Shown: positions 29,910-39,876 of the stretch, in pieces
Position numbering within the stretch: position 1 is the first letter of the stretch
How the letters are laid out: each line of letters opens with the position of its first letter
Assembly: GCF_041102775.1 (NCBI RefSeq)
Contig: NZ_JBGCUO010000001.1
Location: forward strand, 1,240,001-1,304,000
DNA: 64,000 bases
Source of the DNA: Alcanivorax sp. REN37
GTDB lineage: Bacteria > Pseudomonadota > Gammaproteobacteria > Pseudomonadales > Alcanivoracaceae
Direction of reading: 5' to 3'
The notes under the pieces: generated by a model
What the model was told of the DNA's origin: nothing
Seen by the model: the letters and a program-made list of their open reading frames with translations, nothing else
Database searches by the model: none
Translations under genes and position numbers: made by a program

Positions 29910-32111
29910 ATGACTGAGCAAACCCGCAGCCGTACGCCGAACCGCAGCGCTGAACCGGCCAGTGATGAGATCGACCTGACCCGCCTGTTTGCCTTGGTGC
30001 AAGACAACTGGCTCAAGATTGCGCTGGTGACCTTGATCGCCATGGCCATGGGCGTGGCCTACGCCTTGCTGGCTACACCTATCTACCGGGCCGACGCCTT
30101 GCTGCAAGTGGAAGCCAAGCAATCAGGCTTGCCGGTACTGGGCGAGCTGTCTGAGCTGATTTCCTCGGAAAGCTCTGCGCAAACAGAAATCGAACTGATC
30201 CGCTCCCGCATGGTGCTGGGCGCGGCCGTAGATGAACTGCACGCAGACGTTCTGGTGGAACCGCGTCGCACGCCCTTCATTGGTCGCTTCACGGCACCGG
30301 CGCCAACCGAAAATCGCATCCTGTTTTCTGGCTGGGCGGACGCCGAGCAGACGCTTTGGGTCGACCAGCTGCAAGTACCTGCCTGGCTGCAGGGCAAAGA
30401 TTTGACGCTGCGCGTTACCGACGGCGGCTTCGACTTGCTCGGCCCAGATGGGGAGTTGCTGGCCAGTGGTCGTAGCGGGGCGGTAGCAGAGTCGGAAGAT
30501 GGCCGCGTTGTCATTCTGGTGCGCGAATTGTCCGCCCAATCCGGGCAGGAATTCACTGTGACCAAGCTGTCGCGCGTCAAGGCCATCCAGATGGTACAGG
30601 CAGAATTGTCTGTGTCAGAGAAGGGGCGTAACACTGGCATTTTGGCGCTCAGTATGACCGATCCGCGCCCGGCGCGAGTTGAAACCTTGCTCAATGCGGT
30701 GGCACAGAATTACTTCCTGCAAAACGTGCAGCGGCGCTCCGCCGAGGCGGAAAAGAGCCTCGAATTTTTGGACGAACAAGTGCCGGCCATCCAGCAGGAC
30801 CTGACCAGCGCTGAAGAAAAGCTCAACGCCTACCGGCTGAAAAGCGAGTCAGTAGACCTGTCGCTGGAAACCAAAGCAGTACTGGATCAACTGGTATCGC
30901 TGGAAGCCAGCCTGGTTGATCTGCGCTTGAAAGAGTCTGAAGTCAGCCGTCTTTATACCTCTGAGCACCCGGCCTACCGCACGCTGATGCAGCAGAAGAA
31001 AAACTTCGAAGACGAACGCGACCGCCTCAACCGCCAAGTAAAAGGCCTGCCGGAAACCCAGCAAGAAATCCTGCGCCTGATGCGTGATGTGGAGCTAAAC
31101 CAGCAGATTTATGTGCAGTTGCTGAACCGCACCCAAGAGCTGCGCATCATGAAGGCCGGTACTGTGGGCAACGTGCGCATCATCGACAAAGCCGAAGTGG
31201 CGCCAGACCCGGTGAAGCCGCAAAAGCCGCTGATTGTGGCGTTGACGACGCTGCTCGGTTTGATGGCCGGCTTGGGCTACGTGTTTGTCAAAGCCCTGTT
31301 CAACCGCGGCCTGGAAAATCCGGACCAGCTGGAGCAGGAAGGCATTTCCGTTTACGCCACGCTGCCGCTGTCGGAAGACCAACAGCGCAATGAACGTATT
31401 TGGAACAAAGTGCGTCGCCGCCGCGGCGAAACCTCTGGCAGTGGCACCTTGCTGGCCGATTCCAGTCCCGGTGATTTGGCGATCGAAGCGCTGCGCAGCC
31501 TGCGCACCTCGCTGCATTTCGCCATGCTCGAAGCCAATAACAATGTGCTGATGATCAGCGGCCCCAGCCCGGGTGTGGGTAAGTCGTTCGTGGCTGCCAA
31601 CTTCGCTGCAGTGCTGGCGCAGGCGGGTCAGTCTGTGGTGCTGGTCGATGCCGACATGCGCAAAGGTCTGCTGCACCGCTACTTCGCCAATGAGAAGAGC
31701 AATACCGGCCTGTCCGCGCTGCTGTCCGGCCGAGCTGAGCTCTCCCAAGTGATTCAGAGCACCAACACCGAAGGGCTTTCATTCATTCCGCGTGGTGAAG
31801 TGCCGCCGAACCCGGCCGAATTGTTGATGCATAGCCGCTTTAAAGCGTTGATTGACGAGCTGTCTAAACAGTTTGATCTGGTATTGGTCGATACCCCGCC
31901 AATCATGGCGGTGACCGATGCGGCCATTATTGGTCAGTCTGTTGGCACCTCACTGCTGGTAGCCCGTTACGGCCGCAGCAGCGTCAAAGAAGTAGAACAG
32001 GCCATCCTGCGCTTTGAGCACAACGGTGTAGAGATCAAAGGTTGTATCTTCAACGCAGTGGAACGCACCGCCAGTAACGCCTATTACTACTACGCGTACG
32101 AGTACAAGTAA
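29910..32111 (+). CDS. wzc: Polysaccharide biosynthesis tyrosine autokinase (Wzc)
   Basis: Wzc is an inner-membrane co-polymerase and BY-kinase that controls chain length and export with Wza. The 733-residue product has two transmembrane helices flanking a periplasmic Wzz-like region (IALVTLIAMAMGVAYALLA near residue 35; LIVALTTLLGLMAGLGYVFV near 440), a cytoplasmic kinase with Walker A GPSPGVGKS at 551-559, Walker A' VVLVDADMRKG, Walker B FDLVLVDTPP, and a C-terminal tyrosine cluster NAYYYYAYEYK (six Tyr) for autophosphorylation. ATG 29910 is preferred over TTG 29892. Confidence 0.95.
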   Translation: MTEQTRSRTPNRSAEPASDEIDLTRLFALVQDNWLKIALVTLIAMAMGVAYALLATPIYRADALLQVEAKQSGLPVLGELSELISSESSAQTEIELIRSRMVLGAAVDELHADVLVEPRRTPFIGRFTAPAPTENRILFSGWADAEQTLWVDQLQVPAWLQGKDLTLRVTDGGFDLLGPDGELLASGRSGAVAESEDGRVVILVRELSAQSGQEFTVTKLSRVKAIQMVQAELSVSEKGRNTGILALSMTDPRPARVETLLNAVAQNYFLQNVQRRSAEAEKSLEFLDEQVPAIQQDLTSAEEKLNAYRLKSESVDLSLETKAVLDQLVSLEASLVDLRLKESEVSRLYTSEHPAYRTLMQQKKNFEDERDRLNRQVKGLPETQQEILRLMRDVELNQQIYVQLLNRTQELRIMKAGTVGNVRIIDKAEVAPDPVKPQKPLIVALTTLLGLMAGLGYVFVKALFNRGLENPDQLEQEGISVYATLPLSEDQQRNERIWNKVRRRRGETSGSGTLLADSSPGDLAIEALRSLRTSLHFAMLEANNNVLMISGPSPGVGKSFVAANFAAVLAQAGQSVVLVDADMRKGLLHRYFANEKSNTGLSALLSGRAELSQVIQSTNTEGLSFIPRGEVPPNPAELLMHSRFKALIDELSKQFDLVLVDTPPIMAVTDAAIIGQSVGTSLLVARYGRSSVKEVEQAILRFEHNGVEIKGCIFNAVERTASNAYYYYAYEYK

Positions 32112-32120
32112 GGCTTCCGG

Positions 32121-32618
32121 ATGGCGTGGTATTTACTGCAAACCAAGGCCCGGCAAGAACGTCGGGCTTTGTTGCATCTGCAGCAGCAAAACTACAGCTG
32201 CTATCTGCCGGAAATACGCCAGGAGCGGCTGCAAGGCACGCAGCACGTGGTGGAGGCCAGTCCGTTGTTCCCCGGTTACCTGTTCATCGAGCTTGAACAC
32301 GTGGGACAGAGCTGGGCGCCGATTCGCTCCACGCGCGGGGTGTTGCGATTAGTCGGCTTTGGCACTGCGGCGCCGTTGGCACTGCCGGATGGATGGGTGG
32401 AAGCGTTGCGCTTACGACTGCTGCTGCAGCGGGGCGACGCTGCGGAGCCCATCCTGAAAGCCGGCGACAAGGTGCTGCTGACCACGGGCGCCTTTGCTGG
32501 AATGGAGGCCGTGTTCGACTGCTACGATGGCCAGCAGCGGGCCATCATTCTGTTGCGTTGCATGGAAACGTTGCAGCGCGTCGGTGTGCCACTGGACAGC
32601 CTCAGCAAAGATCGATGA
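32121..32618 (+). CDS. rfaH: Transcription antiterminator RfaH
   Basis: RfaH is a NusG paralogue recruited at ops DNA that lets RNA polymerase read through long polysaccharide operons and couples transcription to translation. The 165-residue product has a NusG-type N-domain (WYLLQTKARQERRALLHLQQ, SPLFPGYLFIELE, WAPIRSTRGVLRLVGFG) and a KOW-type C-domain (LKAGDKVLLTTGAFAGMEAVFDCYDGQQRAIILL). It follows wzc by 9 bp, in the export operon. A matching ops element lies 615 bp downstream ahead of wecB. Confidence 0.93.
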   Translation: MAWYLLQTKARQERRALLHLQQQNYSCYLPEIRQERLQGTQHVVEASPLFPGYLFIELEHVGQSWAPIRSTRGVLRLVGFGTAAPLALPDGWVEALRLRLLLQRGDAAEPILKAGDKVLLTTGAFAGMEAVFDCYDGQQRAIILLRCMETLQRVGVPLDSLSKDR

Positions 32619-32831
32619 CCCCGTTTTCTAATCCTGACTGCAACCGAAGCGCGCGTGGTTTTCTTAACATTGCGCAACACGAGGGCGACGCTTTTGGCAC
32701 AATCTTTGTGACCAAACGTGCATTTTACGAAACGCTTCATTTCGACGTCTGATTTCGCCGCGGCTGTCTTGTAACCGTCATTTCGTCTGCTCATACTCGC
32801 CGTTCACTCGTTGAACGGACCCGGCACCAGG

Positions 32832-33164
32832 ATGGTGGACGAAGCCTCCTACCGCATTCTTTCCCTGCTTCAGCAGAACCCTGAACTGACCCAGCGCGAG
32901 CTGGCGCAGGCCCTCGGCGTGTCCTTGGGCAAGGCCAACTATTGCCTGCGTGCGCTGCTCGACAAGGGCTGGTTGAAGGCCGAGAACTTCCGCCGCAGCG
33001 ACAATAAAACCGCCTACCTTTATGTGCTGACGCCTAAGGGAATCAGCGCACGGGCGCGTTTGGCTGTGAACTTCCTTAAGCGTAAGGAAGCGGAGTACGA
33101 AGCACTGGTGGAAGAAATTGCGCGACTGCGCAAGGAAGTGGGAGAGGGCAGCGCGCCGGACTGA
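32832..33164 (+). CDS. MarR-type winged-helix regulator associated with EPS loci
   Basis: The 110-residue product is a compact winged-helix protein: ASYRILSLLQQNPELTQREL, ALGVSLGKANYCLRALLDKGW (recognition helix), NFRRSDNKTAYLYVLTPKGI (wing), and a charged coiled-coil end (FLKRKEAEYEALVEEIARLRKE). It fits the MarR-family EPS-associated regulators found between rfaH/wzc-type genes and O-unit genes. It probably controls the locus, with targets unknown. ATG 32832 starts the domain; an in-frame TTG at 32811 is an alternative. Confidence 0.85.
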   Translation: MVDEASYRILSLLQQNPELTQRELAQALGVSLGKANYCLRALLDKGWLKAENFRRSDNKTAYLYVLTPKGISARARLAVNFLKRKEAEYEALVEEIARLRKEVGEGSAPD

Positions 33165-33232
33165 GCGTCTGTTCAATGAACAGTTTTGGCCCGCAGAGGC
33201 CCCGTTTTCAGGAAAGTAACGGCAAATCCTGG

Positions 33233-33244
33233 GGCGGTAGCGTG
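33233..33244 (+). promoter_or_regulatory. ops element (RfaH recruitment site)
   Basis: GGCGGTAGCGTG matches the enterobacterial ops core (GGCGGTAGnnTG) exactly, in the same strand as the downstream operon and 79 bp before wecB. The surrounding GGCAAATCCTGGGGCGGTAG resembles the 3' end of a JUMPstart sequence. With rfaH encoded just upstream, this strongly suggests RfaH-dependent transcription of the O-unit genes. Confidence 0.9.
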
Positions 33245-33322
33245 CCTAGAGGGCTGCCATGCAGCCGTACCGCCTGCTGAAACAGCAGCGTAGCTTTTTG
33301 AAATAGAGGGAAGTCAGTCGCC

Positions 33323-34447
33323 ATGACGCAGTTGAAGAAAGTGATGTGTGTGTTTGGTACCCGCCCGGAAGCCATCAAGATGGCCCCGGTGGTAAAAGCG
33401 CTGGAAGCGCAGGAAGGCATTGAGTCACGCGTCTGCGTAACTGCCCAGCACCGCGAGATGCTCGATCAGGTGCTCAAGCTGTTCGATATCCAACCGGATT
33501 ACGACCTCAACATCATGGCGCCGGGGCAGGACCTCTACGACATCACCACCCGCATTCTGCTCGGCCTGCGTGATGTATTCCGCAAGGAAAAGCCGGACAT
33601 GATCTTGGTGCACGGCGACACCAGCACCACCTTCGTGGCCTCCCTGGCCGCCTTCTACGAGAAAATCGCCATCGGCCACGTGGAAGCGGGGCTGCGCTCC
33701 GGCAACCTACAATCGCCTTGGCCGGAAGAAGCCAACCGACGTTTGACCGGTGTGCTGACCCAAGTGCATTTCGCGCCAACAGCTACTGCACAAGACGCCC
33801 TGCTGCGCGAAGGCGTCGACCCCGCCACAGTGGTGGTCACCGGCAACACCGTGATTGATGCCCTGCTGTGGGTGAAGGAGCGCATCGACGGCGATGCGGA
33901 ACTGCGCGGCCGTTTGGCAAGCGAGCTGCCCTACGGCACCGAGCGCCCGATGGTACTGGTTACGGGGCACCGCCGCGAAAGCTTCGGCGGCGGCTTTGAA
34001 CGCATCTGCCAAGCCGTCGCCAAGTTAGCCACTACCCATCCAGATCACGAATTCGTCTATCCGGTGCACCTGAACCCCAATGTGCAAGAACCGGTAAAGC
34101 GCTTGCTCAGCGGCCTCAACAACGTGCACCTGATCAGCCCGCAGGATTACCTGCCGTTCGTCTGGCTGATGATGAACGCCAAATTGATTCTCACCGACTC
34201 CGGCGGCATCCAGGAAGAAGCACCGTCACTGGGCAAGCCCGTGTTGGTCATGCGTGATACCACCGAACGCCCCGACGCCATTAGCGCCGGCACCGTCAAG
34301 CTAGTGGGCACTGAAGCCGACACCATTTACCGCGCCGCCCATGAACTGCTGACTGACGACAGTGCGTGGCAGGCCATGAGCCGTGCCCACAACCCGTACG
34401 GCGATGGCACCGCTGCCAAGCAAATCGCCGCCGCACTGAAACCCTGA
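33323..34447 (+). CDS. wecB: UDP-N-acetylglucosamine 2-epimerase (non-hydrolysing)
   Basis: WecB converts UDP-GlcNAc to UDP-ManNAc. The 374-residue product has the family motifs [62 protein letters not shown], and the catalytic/allosteric [37 protein letters not shown] site precedes ATG 33323. It is the first gene after the ops element and is paired with the WecC-type dehydrogenase, so UDP-ManNAcA is a likely precursor. Confidence 0.95.
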   Translation: MTQLKKVMCVFGTRPEAIKMAPVVKALEAQEGIESRVCVTAQHREMLDQVLKLFDIQPDYDLNIMAPGQDLYDITTRILLGLRDVFRKEKPDMILVHGDTSTTFVASLAAFYEKIAIGHVEAGLRSGNLQSPWPEEANRRLTGVLTQVHFAPTATAQDALLREGVDPATVVVTGNTVIDALLWVKERIDGDAELRGRLASELPYGTERPMVLVTGHRRESFGGGFERICQAVAKLATTHPDHEFVYPVHLNPNVQEPVKRLLSGLNNVHLISPQDYLPFVWLMMNAKLILTDSGGIQEEAPSLGKPVLVMRDTTERPDAISAGTVKLVGTEADTIYRAAHELLTDDSAWQAMSRAHNPYGDGTAAKQIAAALKP

Positions 34448-34470
34448 TTGCAACGTACCAAGGAAGATCA

Positions 34471-35730
34471 ATGAGCTTCGATACCCTCTGCGTCATCGGC
34501 CTGGGCTACATCGGCCTGCCTACCGCCACCATGTTTGCTAGCCACGGCAAGACCGTGATCGGCGTGGACGTTAACCAACACGCCGTGGATACCATCAATC
34601 AGGGCAAGATCCACATTGTTGAGCCGGACCTGGACAAAGCCGTGCACGAGGCCGTGTCTGCCGGCCGTTTGCGTGCTACCACCCAACCCGAGCCCGCTGA
34701 TGCATTCCTAGTGGCGGTGCCGACACCGTTCAAGAAAGAGCTGCGTGAAGATGGCATCCCGGAACCAGACTTGAGCTACATCGAAGCAGCCTCTAAAGCG
34801 CTGGCGCCAGTGCTTAAGAAAGGCGATTTGGTGATTTTGGAATCTACATCGCCGGTAGGGGCCACTGAGCAGATGGCGGCGTGGCTGGCAGAAGCACGCT
34901 CGGATCTCAGCTTCCCGCAGCAGGCGGGTGATGAGGCCGATATTCTGATCGCCCATTGCCCAGAACGGGTATTGCCTGGCCGGGTGATGATCGAGCTGAT
35001 CGAGAACGACCGCATTGTCGGCGGCATGACCACCAAGTGCGCTGAAGCAGCCGTAGAGCTTTACCAGACCTTCGTCAAAGGCGAGTGCCTGACCACCAAT
35101 GCCCGCACTGCGGAAATGGCTAAACTCACGGAAAATGCCTTCCGCGATGTAAACATTGCCTTTGCCAATGAGCTGTCGCTGATTTGTGATGAGCAGGACA
35201 TCAATGTGTGGGAGTTGATCAAGCTGGCGAATCGGCATCCGCGCGTGAATATTTTGCAGCCGGGACCGGGGGTTGGGGGGCACTGTATTGCGGTGGATCC
35301 GTGGTTCATCGTATCCGTTGACCCGGAGAATGCTCGCTTAATTCATGCCTCCAGGTTGATAAATGACGCAAAACCGCAATGGGTTATTACAAAAGCTCTG
35401 GAAGTGGTTAAAAAAATTGCGGAGGAGAAGTTGGTCGATCGAGTCACAGTTTCCTGTTATGGGTTGTCTTTCAAGGCAAATATTGACGACCTGAGGGAGA
35501 GTCCGGCGCTTGGTATAGCAAGAGAGCTTCATAAAAATAAAAAAATAGAATTGCTTATATGTGAGCCGTATATATCTAAACTACCGAAAGGGTTTGAAAG
35601 CGCCTCTCTCGTAGATTTCGACAGAGCGATTATGGCTGATTTGCATTTGCTACTTGTGGATCATGACTTCTTCAGAAAAAAAAGTAGACCCGGGGGTGAG
35701 GTAATTGATACTCGCGGAGTATGGCGTTAA
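34471..35730 (+). CDS. wecC: UDP-N-acetyl-D-mannosamine dehydrogenase
   Basis: WecC oxidises UDP-ManNAc to UDP-ManNAcA with NAD. The 419-residue product has the N-terminal Rossmann motif CVIGLGYIGLPTATMFASHG, the substrate-binding VGGMTTKCAEAAVELYQTF and KLTENAFRDVNIAFANELSL, and the active-site GPGVGGHCIAVDPWF with the catalytic Cys. A GGAAG site precedes ATG 34471. The GC content falls within the gene: 62% in the 60 bases from 34501, 25% in the 60 from 35521, with the change near 35340. The 3' half therefore looks like it was replaced together with the O-unit cassette. Confidence 0.94.
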   Translation: MSFDTLCVIGLGYIGLPTATMFASHGKTVIGVDVNQHAVDTINQGKIHIVEPDLDKAVHEAVSAGRLRATTQPEPADAFLVAVPTPFKKELREDGIPEPDLSYIEAASKALAPVLKKGDLVILESTSPVGATEQMAAWLAEARSDLSFPQQAGDEADILIAHCPERVLPGRVMIELIENDRIVGGMTTKCAEAAVELYQTFVKGECLTTNARTAEMAKLTENAFRDVNIAFANELSLICDEQDINVWELIKLANRHPRVNILQPGPGVGGHCIAVDPWFIVSVDPENARLIHASRLINDAKPQWVITKALEVVKKIAEEKLVDRVTVSCYGLSFKANIDDLRESPALGIARELHKNKKIELLICEPYISKLPKGFESASLVDFDRAIMADLHLLLVDHDFFRKKSRPGGEVIDTRGVWR

Positions 35731-37275
35731 ATGCAGGGCTTGTCATATGCGAAAAATGCTGCCTGGAATTACGGTGGCATACTAGCATTAACTCTCACGG
35801 CCATAGTTGCTGCTCCCATATACATTCATTATATGGGTGATGATGGGTTTGGTCTGTTTCGGCTGACAATATACTCGATAATAAGCTTTGCGTTTCTGTT
35901 AGAGTTAGGGGCTGCTGCCGCACTAAAACGCATCATCGGGTCTTCTCTGAATAGGGGTGACTTTTCTGAGGCAAAAACTGCAATATTTCTCGGATTTACT
36001 TTCTTCCTGGCGCTGTCGCTTTTGTCGGTGTTGGCATCAACTCAGGCATCGTCAGCGCTCGCCAAAATTCTATCCGTCGACGAATCAAAAGTGAATGAGT
36101 TTAGTCGACTGGTAAGGATCGCCGGGATATATTTGGGGGTGTTGTTTATGCAAACCCCCCTTAACGCTCTTTCCACTGCAATTGGACGATTCGATTATAT
36201 TCAGCTGCCGCAAGTAAGTTTGCGAGTACTGCAATTGGTGTTTTTACCTGCCATGGTGGCGTTCAATGATCATAGTGCTGTTGCAGGAGGGTATGCTACC
36301 CTAGCTGCGGCCGCATTGTCCTTGATGTTCAGCTACTACCTTCCAAGAAGGGAACTTCACCAGATATTTAGTCAGGGCCAATTTCAATTCTCCGGCAGTA
36401 TCATGAAGGAATTCTTTAGTTTGAGCGGCTATAGTCTGGTGATCGCCATTTTGCCGGCTTTTCTTTACTATGGCGCCGATTTTGCGGTCGCGAGATACCA
36501 TGGCGCCACGAGCGTTGCATTGTTCGCTATAGCCACTATTGTGGCAACCCAAGTTCGCACGTTTGTATCCGGTGTCCTATCGCCCGGATTTGCTTACGCC
36601 AGCAAAATGGCTGCATTAGGAGATATAGATGGATTAGGCGCGCTGATAAAAAAGTTACTCAGATACGGAGTTAGTGCCTGGGTGCTCTTTTCTTTCCCCT
36701 TGATCTTCTTTGCCGAGCCAATAATATCAGTGTGGGTGGGCGAGACGTATTCGAGTTACTGGATATTGACAGTCATCCAGCTACTTGGTGTTGTCGGGGT
36801 TGCTCTCTACTTGAGCATATACACGGTCATGAATGCAATGGGGCGTTTGAGAGCCATTGCCGTCATGTCTGCCGGCTTTGTAGGTGCTGCAGCAGGCGCC
36901 TTGTATCTCGTTGGGGAGAGTGGAGCATCAACTCTAGAGTGGATCGCAGCATGCGTTGCAATAACTCTATTTATCAGAGGTGTAGCATGTGTCTTATATG
37001 TCTCCAATATCTTCGGTGCCCACATTTTTCTGTATCTTGTAAAGGTTTTTACTAAGTCGCTAATCGTCTTTGTTTTGACGGCACTGCTTTATCAGATTGT
37101 GCGCCTTCTTTTAGATGATTTTCATGCTGCCTATCTGTGGATAGGGTTTCCCATTATTGCGATATTTAACTTAATTTTCTGTTGCTTCTGCTTCCTGAGT
37201 AGGCAGGAGCTGAGTATGGCAAGGAGAAAGCTGTTTTTGATCGGAAATAGAGTTTTGAAGAGGAAGTTGTCATGA
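35731..37275 (+). CDS. wzx: Oligosaccharide repeat-unit flippase (Wzx type)
   Basis: The 514-residue product is an integral membrane protein of about 12-14 helices resembling MATE/MVF-type flippases. It starts SYAKNAAWNYGGILALTLT, then YIHYMGDDGFGLFRL, a family-like G-Y-G position, and continues with hydrophobic pairs to the C-terminus. It moves undecaprenyl-linked units across the inner membrane. It begins right after the wecC stop and its end overlaps the pyruvyltransferase start (ATGA). Composition is AT-richer than the flanks. Confidence 0.85.
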   Translation: MQGLSYAKNAAWNYGGILALTLTAIVAAPIYIHYMGDDGFGLFRLTIYSIISFAFLLELGAAAALKRIIGSSLNRGDFSEAKTAIFLGFTFFLALSLLSVLASTQASSALAKILSVDESKVNEFSRLVRIAGIYLGVLFMQTPLNALSTAIGRFDYIQLPQVSLRVLQLVFLPAMVAFNDHSAVAGGYATLAAAALSLMFSYYLPRRELHQIFSQGQFQFSGSIMKEFFSLSGYSLVIAILPAFLYYGADFAVARYHGATSVALFAIATIVATQVRTFVSGVLSPGFAYASKMAALGDIDGLGALIKKLLRYGVSAWVLFSFPLIFFAEPIISVWVGETYSSYWILTVIQLLGVVGVALYLSIYTVMNAMGRLRAIAVMSAGFVGAAAGALYLVGESGASTLEWIAACVAITLFIRGVACVLYVSNIFGAHIFLYLVKVFTKSLIVFVLTALLYQIVRLLLDDFHAAYLWIGFPIIAIFNLIFCCFCFLSRQELSMARRKLFLIGNRVLKRKLS

Positions 37276-38369
37276 AGACCGCTGTCGTAACTTTTCACGC
37301 CGCATATAACTATGGTGCGGTTCTGCAGGCCTATTCGCTGCAAAAAGCGCTAGAAGAAGCGGGTTTCGAGCCGCAAATGGTTGATTATTGGCCCGAGACT
37401 AGGGAGGCTGCATCAAAAAGCATGATGTCGCCGCTGAAGGGGTTGAAAGGCCTTGTCATCAATCTCCTCACCTTGATCAATTATTCGAACATAAGAGAGC
37501 GGCGCAGGCGATTCGATGATTTTAGGAGATGGGCATGGAAGAAGAGCGAATTGAGGTACCAGAGCAATGAGCACTTGTTAGAGTTGCTGCCTAATGCTGA
37601 GCTGTTCATAACCGGTAGCGATCAGGTATGGAATCCTTCATCTGGAATTGATCCAGCCTATTTTCTCGAGTTCGCGGTCCAGTCTGGGAGAGCAACGGCA
37701 TCCTATGCGGCGAGTATTGGCGTGCCAGACGTTCAGGGGGATGACGCGCGTGCCATGGCTCCCCTAATCGCCGCTATTGAACGCATATCTGTCCGTGAGC
37801 ACAGGGCGGCAGAGATAGTAAGGAATCTGACAGGTAGAGATGCCCAGGTTGTCGTGGACCCGGTCTTTCTACAAACTGCCGAACAGTGGAACACATTGGT
37901 TAAGGATCCCGGCATTACAGGCGATTATCTGCTTGTGTACGCTGTCAGGAGAAGACGGTATATGGAAGATATCATTAGGCAGATCAAGCAGCGATACGGT
38001 CTCAAGGTGGTATTGATACCGGGCACCAACCCCGCCGCGCGGGGCTTCATTTCTGCCGACAGGGTCGTTTGGGATGCGGGCCCAGCTGATTTCGTGTCTC
38101 TATTTGCACATGCAAAGGCAGTCTGCACCAACTCATTTCATGGAACTGCGTTTTCGATAATTTATAACAAACCTTTTGTGAGTGTTTCCCACACAAAGGG
38201 TGACTCCAGAGTTACAAGCATACTTGAACGCCTTGATCAACGCTGGCGCCAGCTGAAGGAGGGTGACGATTTGCCGGAGCAGTTTCTGAGTGATTTCGAT
38301 TGTACTTCTATATTGGATTACCATACTAGGGAGTCCTTTTCATTCCTGAATTCGTTGAAAAAAAGATAA
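37272..38369 (+). CDS. Polysaccharide pyruvyltransferase family protein
   Basis: The family adds ketal-linked pyruvate from PEP to sugars of exopolysaccharides. The 365-residue product shows the typical N-terminus KTAVVTFHAAYNYGAVLQAYSLQKAL, ITGSDQVWNP, ASYAASIGVP, SVREHRAAEIV, VVDPVFL and the C-terminal CTNSFHGTAFSIIYNKPFV. It lies between flippase and polymerase and overlaps the wzx stop by four bases. Pyruvylation of the repeat unit is therefore likely. Confidence 0.9.
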   Translation: MKTAVVTFHAAYNYGAVLQAYSLQKALEEAGFEPQMVDYWPETREAASKSMMSPLKGLKGLVINLLTLINYSNIRERRRRFDDFRRWAWKKSELRYQSNEHLLELLPNAELFITGSDQVWNPSSGIDPAYFLEFAVQSGRATASYAASIGVPDVQGDDARAMAPLIAAIERISVREHRAAEIVRNLTGRDAQVVVDPVFLQTAEQWNTLVKDPGITGDYLLVYAVRRRRYMEDIIRQIKQRYGLKVVLIPGTNPAARGFISADRVVWDAGPADFVSLFAHAKAVCTNSFHGTAFSIIYNKPFVSVSHTKGDSRVTSILERLDQRWRQLKEGDDLPEQFLSDFDCTSILDYHTRESFSFLNSLKKR

Positions 38370-38371
38370 CG

Positions 38372-39610
38372 ATGATGCCCTTGACCCATGTCAGATTGTC
38401 TTCTTGGACCGTAAGTCTTCACGTGATCGGATTTTTCTCTTTTTCTGGCTATTATGTTGGACTAGGAGTATTCATCGATACGTTCGGGTTTGCGATGTCC
38501 CGTTTTTATTCTGCGCCGGTCAGGGTGCTTATATCGTTGCTGGGACTAATCTGGTTCGTAAAGATGGTACCCTTGCTGCTTAATCATATAAAAGGGTGGG
38601 CATTGGCAGCATATATCGCGATGGGCTTCTTTCTGACGCTGTATTGTTTCAACGTATTCGCTAACTTCTCTTTGGAAGAATATTCGCTGCCAATTACTGA
38701 TTATTTTTCTTACGTTATCCTTTTTTGTGTTTTTCCGATGTTGTTCTTTTCTGCGTTGAGGTCTGAAGAAGACTTCGACAGGCTGGCAAATATCATCATA
38801 TTTTCCGGTTTTCTGCTCGGCGTAGTTAGTTATTTTCTCTACGCTGAGCAAATAACCGGCGGGGTCACGCGCATTAGCGCAATATCTCGCGATAACGACG
38901 ATGCTTCGTATTTGAGCCCCTTGGCGCTCTCCTACAGTGGATCACTGACCATCATTGTTTCACTGATGAAGTTGATGTCAACGACCTCCAGGACGCTTCA
39001 AAAGGTATTTTATTTGTCTGCAGCGATTTCCGGATTGTATTGCTTCATGCTTGGCGCCTCAAGGGGGTCCGTAGTATCGCTTTTCATTTCCTTTATCCTA
39101 TTGCTCGTTATATATCGAGCTAGATTCAGGCTTTCAACGCTCATTTTTTTGATCAGCATACTGGTTTGTGTGCCGACATTTCTCTCAATTACTGGTAGCG
39201 GAGTTTTTGAAAGAGTCCTTAACATACGTGCTGATGTTGAATCTGGCGCCAGTTCTAGTGCAAGGGTCGAGATATGGCGAGCTGCATTCGACAGCATTAA
39301 GGAAAACCCGTTTTTTGGTGGCAGGATTGAAGTGTTCGGAAACTACCCTCATAACTTCTTAGTTGAAGCCTTCATGGTGACGGGTCTGGTTGGGGGCGGA
39401 TTGTTTTTGTTTTCGTACCTGTATTTCTCGGCTAAGTCGTTCAAGTTGGCTGTGTCGGAGAAATACATATTGCCATTTCTTATTTTGACGCATGGGTCAG
39501 TGGAGAAGTTTTTTAGTGGAAGTGTTAAGGACTCTATCTTAATTTTTATTGCGTTGGGAATGACTTGTTCTGCTTTGCGGCTTTCGCGGGAGAGGGAAGC
39601 ATGTGCTTAG
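38372..39610 (+). CDS. wzy: O-antigen/EPS polymerase (Wzy type)
   Basis: The 412-residue product is very hydrophobic, with about 10-12 membrane helices and a large periplasmic loop (SIKENPFFGGRIEVFGNYPHNFLVEAFM). The YPHNFLVE motif and placement match the Wzy/WaaL family, and a ligase is not needed in this locus, so a polymerase is the better call. A basic-loop GASRGS and ARVEIWRAA precede the motif. It begins three bases after the pyruvyltransferase stop. Alternative starts are ATG 38372 and 38375. Confidence 0.8.
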   Translation: MMPLTHVRLSSWTVSLHVIGFFSFSGYYVGLGVFIDTFGFAMSRFYSAPVRVLISLLGLIWFVKMVPLLLNHIKGWALAAYIAMGFFLTLYCFNVFANFSLEEYSLPITDYFSYVILFCVFPMLFFSALRSEEDFDRLANIIIFSGFLLGVVSYFLYAEQITGGVTRISAISRDNDDASYLSPLALSYSGSLTIIVSLMKLMSTTSRTLQKVFYLSAAISGLYCFMLGASRGSVVSLFISFILLLVIYRARFRLSTLIFLISILVCVPTFLSITGSGVFERVLNIRADVESGASSSARVEIWRAAFDSIKENPFFGGRIEVFGNYPHNFLVEAFMVTGLVGGGLFLFSYLYFSAKSFKLAVSEKYILPFLILTHGSVEKFFSGSVKDSILIFIALGMTCSALRLSREREACA

Positions 39611-39876
39611 TCTAGGGGCTAGTTTATGACGTCTCATATATTAGGATCATGAATAGCTAAGGGCGTCTGGAAGGTTTTTATTAGGTTGAATGTTTATTGT
39701 ATTGGTTGAGTTAGTTCTGGTTTGCGAAATCAGAGCGGTAGGCTGAATCTTATTTATTGCTAGAAATGCTCTATTTCTTACAGTCTAAGTTGCGTGAGTT
39801 TATTTGTATTGTTGTTCGGGTTCCGATTCTCTTTTTATCTTGAATTTTGCTATTGCTGTTTTGGGGCGAGAAGGCG
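39611..39876. other. AT-rich gap in the O-unit cassette
   Basis: About 265 bp of AT-rich DNA with no open frame of note and no homology I recognise. It may be a scar of earlier gene loss between wzy and the glycosyltransferase gene. Confidence 0.45.
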
